Of a DNA stretch of 32,008 nucleotides, positions 8,586 to 17,467 are shown piece by piece. The stretch's first letter is position 1, and every line of letters starts with the position of its first letter. This DNA comes from an uncultured Dehalococcoidia bacterium (GTDB taxonomy: Bacteria > Chloroflexota > Dehalococcoidia > Dehalococcoidales > Fen-1064): assembly GCA_903916765.1 (NCBI GenBank), contig CAIWXV010000125.1:1-32008 (forward strand), read 5' to 3'. The translations under genes and the position numbers were made by a program. The notes under the pieces were generated by a model, which was not told the DNA's origin, did not search any database, and was given only the letters and a program-made list of their open reading frames with translations.

Positions 8586-10574
8586 CTATTTAGCTAAACC
8601 AGCAAAGTCTTTGGTCGCTTCGTCGATGACATCTATCAATTGTTTATGTGTGAAGTTCTTTAATTGCATTGCTTTAGAAGGGCAGGTCGCCGCACAGGCG
8701 CCGCAACCCTTACAAATGGCTTCGTTAACCTTCGCCAGTTTGGTTTTAGGATTCACTTCGATAGCACTGTAAGCACAAATCGATTCACAGACGCCACAGC
8801 CGGCACAAACCTCTTCATCGACAAAGGCAGTAGCGGATTCTATGTCTACTCTGCCTTTGCTGATTAATTCGAGTGCTCTGGCGGCGGCGCCGGTTGCCTG
8901 TGCTACAGTATCGCCGATATCTTTAGGTCCATGACAGCACCCGACGGCGAAAATGCCATCGAGCATGGTACCTACCGGGTCGAGTTTGGGATGGCGTTCC
9001 AGGAAGAAACCGTCAGCACTGCGTCCCAGTAAGAAGGCACGTGATATGTCTGCGGTATCCGCTCGCGGTTTCATCGCAACACTCAGAACAACCATATCTA
9101 CTGGCACTCTTATCATCGAGCCCAGTAAACTGTCTTCGCAGACGACTACCAGTTTGCCTTTTTCTTCATCGGTTATCGTTTCGGTAGAAATCTGTCCGAT
9201 TTTGCCGCGGATAAAATTCACACCTTCTTCAGAAGCCTGTTTATAGAATTCTTCATGTCCTTTGCCGAAACAACGCATATCGATATACATCTGATACACA
9301 TTGGTATCAGCACCGAGTTGCTGTTTGATGAGTCGGGCATATTTCAAACTGTACATACAACAAACCCGTGAGCAGTACTGATGATAATTCTGGTCGCGGC
9401 TCCCGACACAATGGGCAATTGCTACGCTCTTGGGAGTAGCGCCGTTTTTCATCACAATCTTACCGCCGGTGGGTCCGTCAGGATTGAGCATACGCTCAAA
9501 TTCAGGGCTGGTGACCACATTATCAATTTTACCGTAGCCCAATTGTGTGATGGGTGAGGGGTCGAAGGTATCATAGCCGGTGGAGATAATGCAGGCACCG
9601 GCATCTATTTCTATCTTTTTATCTTCCTGTTTGAAATCGATAGCTTTAGTGGGACAAACTGATTCGCATGCTTTACAACTGCCATCGATGAAGTATTTAC
9701 AATTTTTTCGGTCGATTACAGGAATCTTCGGGACGGCTTTAGAAAAAGGTATATAGATTGCCTTCCGTTTTCTCATCCCATAGTCGAATTCACTCGGGAC
9801 TTCTACCGGACATTTTGCCCAGCATTCCCCGCAACCGTTACATTTAGTTTCATCGACACAGCGGGCTTTTTTATTGATAGTAGTCTTGAAATTCCCGATG
9901 TACCCGCCAATCTCGGCAATCTCGCTGTAAGTCAATAATTCGATGTTAGGGCTGGTTTTCACCATTTCCATCCTGGGTATAAGCAGTTCTTCGGTGGAGT
10001 CGAGATCAGGGAATGTTTTGCCTAGTTGTGCCATACGGCCGCCGATGCTGGGTTCTTTTTCCACCAGATAAACTTTCTCGCCGGCACTGGCAATCTCCAG
10101 CGCTGTTTGAATACCGGCAATCCCACCGCCGACAATGAGTGTATTCGGATTGACGGGTGCCCATTTGGCTTCCAGAGGATTACGATAGAGCACACGTTTC
10201 ACTCCTGCCGCAATGAGTGCCATCGCTTTTTCTGTCGCTGCTACTCTATCATGGCTGTGTACCCAACTGCTTAGTTCGCGGATGGTTGCCATTTCACAGA
10301 GATGCGGATTCAAGCCTGCTTCGGCACAGGCGGCTCGGAAGGTACGCAAATGCAGTGTAGGAGAACAGGAACACACCAGCACACCATTCAGTCCTAATTC
10401 TTTGATATCTTTTTTTATCATGTCCTGGCCGGGGTCGGAGCACATAAATGAGTAATGCCGTGCCACGACTACATAGGGGAGGGTAGCGGCATAATCGGCT
10501 GCTTTGGCAACATCCAGATAGCCAGCGATGTTAGACCCGCAGTGACAGAGATAAACTCCGATTTTCCTTTTCAT
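8586..10574 (-). CDS. HdrA-like subunit, canonical length
   Basis: 662 aa: VYLCHCGSNIAGYLD N-terminal module, TLIVGGGIAGIQTALEIASAG, HCVGSRDQNYHQYCSRVCCMYSLKYA, C-terminal CAGCGVCESICAY/CKGCGACAATCP. Confidence 0.94.
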   Translation of the reverse strand: MKRKIGVYLCHCGSNIAGYLDVAKAADYAATLPYVVVARHYSFMCSDPGQDMIKKDIKELGLNGVLVCSCSPTLHLRTFRAACAEAGLNPHLCEMATIRELSSWVHSHDRVAATEKAMALIAAGVKRVLYRNPLEAKWAPVNPNTLIVGGGIAGIQTALEIASAGEKVYLVEKEPSIGGRMAQLGKTFPDLDSTEELLIPRMEMVKTSPNIELLTYSEIAEIGGYIGNFKTTINKKARCVDETKCNGCGECWAKCPVEVPSEFDYGMRKRKAIYIPFSKAVPKIPVIDRKNCKYFIDGSCKACESVCPTKAIDFKQEDKKIEIDAGACIISTGYDTFDPSPITQLGYGKIDNVVTSPEFERMLNPDGPTGGKIVMKNGATPKSVAIAHCVGSRDQNYHQYCSRVCCMYSLKYARLIKQQLGADTNVYQMYIDMRCFGKGHEEFYKQASEEGVNFIRGKIGQISTETITDEEKGKLVVVCEDSLLGSMIRVPVDMVVLSVAMKPRADTADISRAFLLGRSADGFFLERHPKLDPVGTMLDGIFAVGCCHGPKDIGDTVAQATGAAARALELISKGRVDIESATAFVDEEVCAGCGVCESICAYSAIEVNPKTKLAKVNEAICKGCGACAATCPSKAMQLKNFTHKQLIDVIDEATKDFAGLAK

Positions 10575-13333
10575 ATTGTCCCCGCATTATTAGCTTTGCT
10601 TACCTCAGCTTTTTTAGCCTTTTCACCGCGTGAAACCAGTACGATTGCTTTGGCAGCGGCGCCGATTGCCTGCGAGACTGTATCAGGAATATCTTTGGGT
10701 CCCTGATTACAACCGGCTATGAAAATACCGTCGGTCAGTGTTCCCATCGTGTCCAGTTTGTAATGTTTTTCTTGGAAAAAACCATCGGCGCTGTGCTGGA
10801 TGCCGAATAATTTGCCTACATCAGCCGCATCGGAACGCGGTTCTACGGCGACATTTAAAATAACCATATCTACCGGCAATCTAATCATTGAGCCCAGTAG
10901 AGTGTCTTCACAGACCACTATCAACTTGCCTTTTTCTTCGTCACCTTGGGTGATATCGGTAACTTGTGCTACTTTCCCGCGGATGAAATTAATACCTTCA
11001 TCGGAAACACGCTTGTAGAATTCCTCATAGCCTTTGCCGAAACATCGCATATCGATGTAACACTGGTAAACATTGGCTCCGGTTTTCTCTCTGATGAGGT
11101 GAGCGTGTTTCAAGCCGTACATACAGCAGATACGCGAGCAATATTCATGGTAATTGCGGTCACGACTACCGATGCAGTGGATAATCGCCGCACTCTTCGG
11201 TGTCGAGCCGTCTTTCAGTTGGATGTGTCCTTCTGTGAAGCCTGTGGAACTGACCATACGTTCGAATTCGAGGCTGGTATAAACATTGGGATATTTCCCG
11301 TAACCAAATTGAGTCATCGGCGTGGGGTTGAGTAAATCATAACCTGTGGTAACGATAATTGCCCCCACATTCAGTTCAACATCTTCGTCTTTCATTTCGT
11401 GATGAATTGCCTTGCGTTCACAGACAGCTACGCAGGCAAAACATTCCGAACAAACGCCGCAGTTAAGACATCGTTTTGCTTCTTCTACGGCGGATTTCTC
11501 ATCGAAACCAAGCTCTACTTCGCTAAAGCCTTTTCTATCTTTCGGCTCTACTGCCGGCATTTTGGCTCGGGCTTGTTTTACAGCACCCTCTTTATCGACA
11601 TCTTTGACACGTACCCTCGGTTCAGGTCTACCTGCTTTAAGATCGGTGCCAGTGAGGTATCGGTCAATCGAGATAGCGGCTTCTTTACCCTGAGCAACCA
11701 CGTGGATGACATCGGCGGGACCTGTAACGATATCGCCACCGGCGAAAACGCCTTTGATACTGGTTTGCATTGTTACTGGGTCAGCTTGTACGGTACCACC
11801 CTTACTTAGTTCCAGATTACCGGGCAATTTGTTTTTGTCTACTGTTTGCCCGATCGCCATGATGACGTTATCGACATCGATGTTAAACTCGGATCCTTTG
11901 ATGGGCACAGGACGGCGTCGGCCGCTGGCATCAGGTTCACCGAGTTCCATCTTAATACATTGAATACCTTTTACCCACCCGTTTTCAGTAATGACTTTGG
12001 TCGGATTGGTCAGGATGGCCAGCTTGATGCCTTCATGCTCGACTTCTTCGACTTCTTCTGCAGCAGCGGGCATTTCGGCGCGGGAGCGGCGATAAATAAT
12101 AGTTACCTCTTTCGCTCCTATACGCAAAGCGACTCTAGCAGCGTCCATAGCGGAGTTACCGCCACCGACGACGGCGACTTTCTGCCCTATTTCTACCTTC
12201 TCACCCGCATTGGCTCTCCTCAGGAAATCGAGGGCGTCCATCACGCCTTTACTATCTTCGTCGGGGATTCCCATCTTCTGACTGCTACCGGCACCGGTGG
12301 CGAGGTAAATTGCTTCATAACCCTGATTGAACAGGTCTTCCAGTTTATTTACAGGGGTGTTGAGCTTAATCTCTACACCGAGTTCCTGAACATAGCCGAT
12401 TTCGTTATCGACGATATTATTGGGCAGGCGGTATTCGGGGATACCGTAGCGTAATAGCCCGCCGACTGCCGGAGCGGCTTCAAAAACCGTTACTGCGTAG
12501 CCCATCCGGACAAGGTCGTAAGCGCAGGCAATACCGGAGGGACCGGAACCAACCACAGCGACCTTTTGCTTTTTTGTGATAGGTAGCGGTTGTGTCTTTT
12601 CCCTGCCGTTTTTCATTTCGTAATCAGCCATAAAGCGTTTCAGGAAGCGGATGGCAATCGGTTCGTCGACTTTACCTCGTTCACATTCTCCTTCACAGGG
12701 ATGAGTGCAGACACGTCCGCAGACACCGGCAAAGGGCATCGTCCTTCTTAAAACTTCGAGGGCTTCTTTGAATTTACCCTGCGAGATTAAAGCGATATAG
12801 CCTTGTGCATTGACGCCGGCAGGACAGGTAGCGCGACATGGCGGCAGACCCCTCTTATCGATTGTGAAGACATTGGGGACGGCTTGCGGGAAAGGACGAT
12901 AAACCGCTTTTCTCTCTGCCAAACCCATCTGCCATTCGCTGGGATGAGAGACCGGGCAAACCTTGGCACACTCACCACAAGCCGTGCAGTTGCTGATATC
13001 GACAAACTTCGATTTTTTGCGAACGGTTATTTTGAAATTACCGGCATAGCCGGAGACCTTTGTTACTTCGGAACAAGTGAGAAGGTTGATGTATTTATTT
13101 GATCCTACCTGACTCATTTTGGGGGTGCCGATACAGGCGGCGCAGTCCATTGTCGGGAAGGTCTTATCCAACTGCATCATTCGCCCGCCGACTGTGGGTA
13201 GTCTTTCTACCAGATAAACCTGATGTTCGGAATCAGCGACTTCCAGAGCCGCTTGCATGCCGGCAATTCCGGCGCCAACTACGAGCACCGCAGATTTATT
13301 GGACGCATCACGAAGTCCGGATTTATCCTCCAC
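10571..13333 (-). CDS. HdrA-like protein with an inserted GltD/NfnB-type pyridine-nucleotide oxidoreductase module
   Basis: HdrA N-part (VLVVGAGIAGMQAALEVADSEHQVYLVERLPTVGGRMMQLDKTFP), then GltD-like (GLPPCRATCPAGVNAQGYIALISQGKFKEALEVLRRTMPFAGVCGRVC...VAVVGSGPSGIACAYDLVRMG...VAVVGGGNSAMDAARVALRIGA...GVFAGGDIVTGPADVIHVVAQG), then HdrA again (IHCIGSRDRNYHEYCSRICCMYGLKHAHLI). GTG start with upstream AGGAGG. Confidence 0.93.
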   Translation of the reverse strand: MEDKSGLRDASNKSAVLVVGAGIAGMQAALEVADSEHQVYLVERLPTVGGRMMQLDKTFPTMDCAACIGTPKMSQVGSNKYINLLTCSEVTKVSGYAGNFKITVRKKSKFVDISNCTACGECAKVCPVSHPSEWQMGLAERKAVYRPFPQAVPNVFTIDKRGLPPCRATCPAGVNAQGYIALISQGKFKEALEVLRRTMPFAGVCGRVCTHPCEGECERGKVDEPIAIRFLKRFMADYEMKNGREKTQPLPITKKQKVAVVGSGPSGIACAYDLVRMGYAVTVFEAAPAVGGLLRYGIPEYRLPNNIVDNEIGYVQELGVEIKLNTPVNKLEDLFNQGYEAIYLATGAGSSQKMGIPDEDSKGVMDALDFLRRANAGEKVEIGQKVAVVGGGNSAMDAARVALRIGAKEVTIIYRRSRAEMPAAAEEVEEVEHEGIKLAILTNPTKVITENGWVKGIQCIKMELGEPDASGRRRPVPIKGSEFNIDVDNVIMAIGQTVDKNKLPGNLELSKGGTVQADPVTMQTSIKGVFAGGDIVTGPADVIHVVAQGKEAAISIDRYLTGTDLKAGRPEPRVRVKDVDKEGAVKQARAKMPAVEPKDRKGFSEVELGFDEKSAVEEAKRCLNCGVCSECFACVAVCERKAIHHEMKDEDVELNVGAIIVTTGYDLLNPTPMTQFGYGKYPNVYTSLEFERMVSSTGFTEGHIQLKDGSTPKSAAIIHCIGSRDRNYHEYCSRICCMYGLKHAHLIREKTGANVYQCYIDMRCFGKGYEEFYKRVSDEGINFIRGKVAQVTDITQGDEEKGKLIVVCEDTLLGSMIRLPVDMVILNVAVEPRSDAADVGKLFGIQHSADGFFQEKHYKLDTMGTLTDGIFIAGCNQGPKDIPDTVSQAIGAAAKAIVLVSRGEKAKKAEVSKANNAGTI

Positions 13334-13657
13334 GTTGGAACCTCCTGGGCATTGATGTCTGTTGGTTTAGTCAAGCCTTAACGAGTATGGAGAAAAAGTC
13401 ATTAAAATAAATAACTTGAGCGTACTTTTCCCTAATATTATATTACTCCAATGGTCAAATAGTCTGCCAGTAAATTGAATTAAACGGGTATAAGCCTTTC
13501 GGCGTAGGTGGTCGTTATCGAGCGTATTTTGTAAATTATGGTTGTACGAAATGTGTCAGGCTTGCCCTGAATATGCCGAATGGGGTAGAAGCTCCAGAAT
13601 TATTCCCATGTCTTCCGAGGGGAGATTTAGAGGGGTGTTGAGCTCCTCCTAGTATAA

Positions 13658-13692
13658 AATATTTCCCCGTCCTGTTAGGGCGGGGAAATATT
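13658..13692. terminator. Long hairpin, possibly bidirectional terminator or repeat, between the 77-aa gene and the hdr operon
   Basis: AATATTTCCCCGTCCT-GTT-AGGGCGGGGAAATATT: 16-bp stem with one wobble and a 3-nt loop. On the minus strand it is followed by TTATACTAGG. Confidence 0.6.
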
Positions 13693-13797
13693 AGTGGGTC
13701 GCTTGCCCTGAGCGAAGTCGAAAGGGTTGTGTGATTAAAGGTTGGATACGTATGTAAATCTTGTGATTATACTTTAAACCGAATTAGAACTTGACCA

Positions 13798-14031
13798 TTA
13801 TAGCCCCTGCATCGCCTTCTTCAGTTTTTGTGCTAATTCTTTTTTCTTCTTATCGTCGGTCAGCCATTCTTCCTTCAGTTTCTTCCATGTGGCGGGACAT
13901 TGGCATCCTTCCGTGTGTCCCATCCCGACGATTTGATGAAAAGCCTCGTCGATTTGTTTTCTGTTTTTTGCGGTAACCTCAATGTCGGCTTCAGCAAGGA
14001 TATCCTTCAAACTATGGAAATAACAGGACAT
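13798..14031 (-). CDS. Small uncharacterised soluble protein, 77 aa
   Basis: MSCYFHSLKDILAEADIEVTAKNRKQIDEAFHQIVGMGHTEGCQCPATWKKLKEEWL. Strong AGGAGG upstream of the ATG at 14031. Confidence 0.8.
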   Translation of the reverse strand: MSCYFHSLKDILAEADIEVTAKNRKQIDEAFHQIVGMGHTEGCQCPATWKKLKEEWLTDDKKKKELAQKLKKAMQGL

Positions 14032-14160
14032 ATTTTTACCTCCTGTGCAGAAAGCCTGTGAATACTCTATCTTAGCAAGACGATATTGTAAAGCTTTTGA
14101 TGCTGAGTTTCTAATCGCCAGTTTGACAGCTAAGCTTGATAATCTCTATACTGCTATTGA

Positions 14161-14181
14161 GGCTGGAAGTTATTTCCAGCC
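14161..14181 (+). promoter_or_regulatory. Leader hairpin upstream of the carboxyltransferase gene
   Basis: GGCTGGAA-GTTAT-TTCCAGCC, perfect 8-bp stem, about 33 nt before the ATG. Function unknown. Confidence 0.45.
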
Positions 14182-14214
14182 TTCAGTAAATAGCTTGCCA
14201 ATCCGAGGAGTGTC

Positions 14215-15612
14215 ATGACAGCTATAAAAAATCCGGTGAAAATTACCGATGTAACCTTCCGCGATGGACATCAGTCTCTTTTTGCTACTCGTATGCGTAC
14301 CGAGGATATGGTGAACATCGCATCGGAAATGGATAAAATCGGTTTCTATTCGATGGAAGTCTGGGGAGGAGCAACCTTCGATGTTGCCATTCGTTTTTTG
14401 AACGAAGACCCATGGGAAAGACCGCGTATATTAAAGAAATTGATGCCGAATACCCCATTACAGATGTTGCTTCGCGGACAGAATCTCGTTGGTTATCGTC
14501 ATTATGCCGATGATGTAGTTGATGCCTTCGTAAAACATTCCGCAGAAGTCGGCATCGATATTTTCCGTGTCTTCGATGCTCTGAACGACGAGCGCAATAT
14601 GGAAGCTAGCATCAAGGCAATCAAGAAAGCCGGCAAACATGCTCAGTTGACTATCAGTTATTCTCTGACCGAGCGCAAAATGGGCGGATCTGTGTATAAC
14701 CTCGATTACTATGTCAATAAAGCAATAATCCTGCAGGATATGGGCGCTGATAGCATTGCCATCAAAGATATGGCAGGGCTGATTGCTCCCGATGATGCTT
14801 TTAAACTGGTCAAGGCACTGAAAAAGGTCATCGAGGTTCCTCTGCAATTGCACACTCACTATTCCAGTGGGATGGCATCTATGTCCTGTCTGAAAGCTAT
14901 TGAGGCAGGAGTGGATGTTATCGATACTGCCCTTGCTCCGTTTGCCCTGCGGTCATCTCACCCTGCGATTGAGCCGATTGTGGTTGCTCTGGAGGGAACG
15001 GATAGGGACACAGGAATTGACCTTAATCAGTTGCTCGAAGTAGGAGAACACTTTGAGTCTATTGCGCCGAAGTACCGCGAGTTTCTGAATCAAACATCTC
15101 TATCGGTCATCGATGCCGGTGTATTGGTACATCAGATTCCCGGCGGCATGATTTCCAATCTGGTTTCACAATTGAAACAGGCAAACGCACTTCACAGGTT
15201 AAAAGAAGTGTACGAGGAAATGCCCCGTGTTCGTAAAGAACTGGGCTACCCGCCGCTGGTTACACCAACCAGCCAGATTGTCGGGGTGCAGGCGGTTCAG
15301 AATGTGCTGGTAGGGAGATATAAAATCATTTCCAAGCAGGTGATGGAGTATTGTTGTGGGTTGTATGGACGCCCGCCGGCTCCTATCGACCCGGCAGTAA
15401 TGGAACGGGTGTTCAAGTATTACAAGAAGAATGCCAATGTGATTGATTGCCGTCCAGCAGATTTGCTAAAGCCTGAGATGTATACCGCCAGGGAACTGGT
15501 CAAGGATTTCACTCAGGATATCGGCGATGTTCTTATTGCAGCTATTTATCCGATTACCGGCTTGGCTTTCCTGAAAAAGAAATACGGTTTAGAATCTCCA
15601 CCACAGAAGTAA
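14215..15612 (+). CDS. Carboxyltransferase subunit (oxaloacetate decarboxylase alpha/pyruvate carboxylase subunit B-like), no biotinyl domain
   Basis: ITDVTFRDGHQSLFATRMRTEDM...MEVWGGATFDVAIRFLNEDPWERPRILKKLMPNTPLQMLLRGQNLVGYRHYADDVV...HTHYSSGMA. RBS CGAGGAG. The ORF ends without an MKM biotin motif. Confidence 0.93.
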   Translation: MTAIKNPVKITDVTFRDGHQSLFATRMRTEDMVNIASEMDKIGFYSMEVWGGATFDVAIRFLNEDPWERPRILKKLMPNTPLQMLLRGQNLVGYRHYADDVVDAFVKHSAEVGIDIFRVFDALNDERNMEASIKAIKKAGKHAQLTISYSLTERKMGGSVYNLDYYVNKAIILQDMGADSIAIKDMAGLIAPDDAFKLVKALKKVIEVPLQLHTHYSSGMASMSCLKAIEAGVDVIDTALAPFALRSSHPAIEPIVVALEGTDRDTGIDLNQLLEVGEHFESIAPKYREFLNQTSLSVIDAGVLVHQIPGGMISNLVSQLKQANALHRLKEVYEEMPRVRKELGYPPLVTPTSQIVGVQAVQNVLVGRYKIISKQVMEYCCGLYGRPPAPIDPAVMERVFKYYKKNANVIDCRPADLLKPEMYTARELVKDFTQDIGDVLIAAIYPITGLAFLKKKYGLESPPQK

Positions 15613-15626
15613 CCTGTTTTCTCTTG

Positions 15627-15690
15627 TCATTCCTGCGCCGACGGGAATCCATAATAATTATTCTGGATACCGACTTTCGTCGGTACGGTT
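15627..15690. repeat. Inverted-repeat (MITE-like) element of the GTCATTCCNGCGNNGNCGGGAATCC...GGATACC...CGTCGG type
   Basis: GTCATTCCTGCGCCGACGGGAATCCATAATAATTATTCTGGATACCGACTTTCGTCGGTACGG. Contains nested inverted repeats and lies between the convergent genes. Confidence 0.7.
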
Positions 15691-15697
15691 TTCTTCT

Positions 15698-16114
15698 TTA
15701 CACCCTTACCGTCACACCCGTTGCTTTTGTAATCAACTTGCCTGTCTGGTTCGTAACCGTGATTTCGGAGATGCCTGCCCGTTTACTACTGTGCAGCACT
15801 ATGCATTCTGCGGTGAGTTCGTCCGATGGCCCTGCGGCATTAATGAAATTGATGTGGAATTGGGTAGCAACACTGGGATGCGCCACTGAGTTTGAGCCGT
15901 AAGCAAATACCTGGTCGGCAAGCGCCACAATAATTCCGCCAAAGACATAGCCGTTAAAATTCTGGTGTTTAGATTTTAACTTCATCGTGACTTTGGCATA
16001 ACCCGGTTTCAGTTCTACCAGCTTCATACCGAGGAATTTGGCAACAGGTTCGTCTATTGCAGAGGCTTTTAGTTTAACTATCGTTTCGGAATGTTTTTTA
16101 TCTTCAGCGGGCAT
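15698..16114 (-). CDS. PaaI-like hotdog-fold thioesterase
   Basis: FLGMKLVELKPGYAKVTMKLKSKHQNFNGYVFGGIIVALADQVFAYGSNS...FINAAGPSDELTAECIVLHSSKRAGISEITVTNQTGKLITKATG. Confidence 0.88.
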   Translation of the reverse strand: MPAEDKKHSETIVKLKASAIDEPVAKFLGMKLVELKPGYAKVTMKLKSKHQNFNGYVFGGIIVALADQVFAYGSNSVAHPSVATQFHINFINAAGPSDELTAECIVLHSSKRAGISEITVTNQTGKLITKATGVTVRV

Positions 16115-16141
16115 GACAAACCTCCTGTGTAAAATACCCCT

Positions 16142-16268
16142 ACTGTCGTTGCGAAGCTACGAAGTACCCGAAGCAATCTAAAGCCCTTATATTTGAGATT
16201 TCCACGTCCTTTGGCCGAAGGATTCGCAATGACATTTATATCTGGATCCCCACTTTCGTCGGGATGGT
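16142..16268. repeat. Composite repeat: GTCGTTGCGAAGC...GAAGCAATCT / AGATTT...ATTCGCAATGACA inverted repeat, plus a GGATCCCCACTTTCGTCGGGATGG unit
   Basis: TGTCGTTGCGAAGCTACGAAGTACCCGAAGCAATCT and ATTTCCACGTCCTTTGGCCGAAGGATTCGCAATGACA are arranged as terminal inverted repeats. The trailing unit resembles the end of the 15627-15690 element. Confidence 0.65.
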
Positions 16269-16279
16269 GAAGAAAACGA

Positions 16280-17467
16280 TTATTTTAACCCGTATTTCTT
16301 TGCAGTCTTGTGGAAACCCTCGAGTGCGCCTGACAAAGTGCGGTCGTCGGTACAATAAGAAATGCGGAAATGTCCCGGTCCCCCAAAGCCGACACCTGGC
16401 ACTGTCAGCACCAATGCTTCTTGCAAAGTCCGCACAAAAGCGACATCATCCGCAATCGGTGACTTGGGGAACATATAGAAAGCTCCCTGAGGCGTGACCA
16501 GCGAATACCCCATTTCTACCAGATTTTTGTAGAGGAAATCGCGCTTTTTCCTGTAGTCATCGATTGAAACGGTAACGTCCTGAAGAGAGCGGACAATTCT
16601 CTGCATCAGTGCCGGAGCATTAACGAATCCCAGTGTCCGGTTGCAATAGATAAACCCATCAATCAATTCCTGTTTCTGCGGGCACTCCGGATGGATGGCG
16701 ATGTAGCCGATGCGCTCGCCGGGCAAAGCCAGGTCTTTAGAATGAGATGTGGCGATAATTGTTCTCTGATGAAATAGTAAAGGCGAGGGGTATTTCAATA
16801 CATCGTAAATCAGCTTACGGTAAGGTTCGTCGCTGATAAGATAAATCTCCGTGCCGTACCGTGATTCTTTCTTACGCAGAATTTCCCCGATTTGCCCCAT
16901 CAGTTTTTCACTGTAAATCACGCCGGTAGGATTATTCGGCGAATTAACGATAATTGCCCTAGTTTTCTTGCTGATAGCTTTCTCCAGAGCGTCGAGTTTT
17001 GGCTGAAATTGCTCATCGGTCGGGACTATTTTAGGAACGCCGCTGTGATTATCGACGTAGTTCAAATATTCCACAAAATACGGTGCAAAAATGATGGTTT
17101 CTTCGCCTGCATTGAGAATGGTTTTCAAAATGACATTCATTGCCCCGGCAGCACCGCAGGTCATTACAATGTCTCCGGCGGTCAATTTCAAGCCTGTTTC
17201 TTTGGATAGCTGAGTGGCAACTGCTGCTCTGGTATCCAAGTAACCGGCATTCTCCATATAACGGTGCATGCCCAGTGCAGGATATTCTGCCAGTTTCTTT
17301 AACTCACGAACAAATTCCGCCGGCGGTTCGATAATCGGATTACCCAACGTCAGGTCGAAGACTTTGTCCGCGCCGTATTTCTTTTTCAGGATGTTGCCTT
17401 CGTCGAACATCCGTCTTATCCATGAACCCTCTGCCATACCCTTGCGGATTTTATCCGACATGAACAT
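16280..17467 (-). CDS. PLP-dependent class I/II aminotransferase
   Basis: VFDLTLGNPIIEPPAEFV...VMTCGAAGAMNVILKTILNAGEETIIFAPYFVEY...IIVNSPNNPTGVIYS...ISDEPYRKLIYD...SHSKDLALPGERIGYIA. Start moved to ATG 17467 (MFMSDKI), preceded by AAAGGAAA; the ORF track starts at 17494. Confidence 0.93.
   Translation of the reverse strand: MFMSDKIRKGMAEGSWIRRMFDEGNILKKKYGADKVFDLTLGNPIIEPPAEFVRELKKLAEYPALGMHRYMENAGYLDTRAAVATQLSKETGLKLTAGDIVMTCGAAGAMNVILKTILNAGEETIIFAPYFVEYLNYVDNHSGVPKIVPTDEQFQPKLDALEKAISKKTRAIIVNSPNNPTGVIYSEKLMGQIGEILRKKESRYGTEIYLISDEPYRKLIYDVLKYPSPLLFHQRTIIATSHSKDLALPGERIGYIAIHPECPQKQELIDGFIYCNRTLGFVNAPALMQRIVRSLQDVTVSIDDYRKKRDFLYKNLVEMGYSLVTPQGAFYMFPKSPIADDVAFVRTLQEALVLTVPGVGFGGPGHFRISYCTDDRTLSGALEGFHKTAKKYGLK

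Noticed and set aside
5853-13410. Many plus-strand ORFs of 60-202 aa antisense to the hdrA genes (e.g. 11846-12454)
   Set aside because: Shadow ORFs of GC-rich, strongly coding minus-strand genes; translations lack domain-like features or RBS.
13455-13642. Open plus-strand frame IELNGYKPFGVGGRYRAYFVNYGCTKCVRLALNMPNGVEAPELFPCLPRGDLEGC without a start codon
   Set aside because: Short, no start or RBS, ends inside a repeat fragment; could be a gene remnant but the evidence is too weak.
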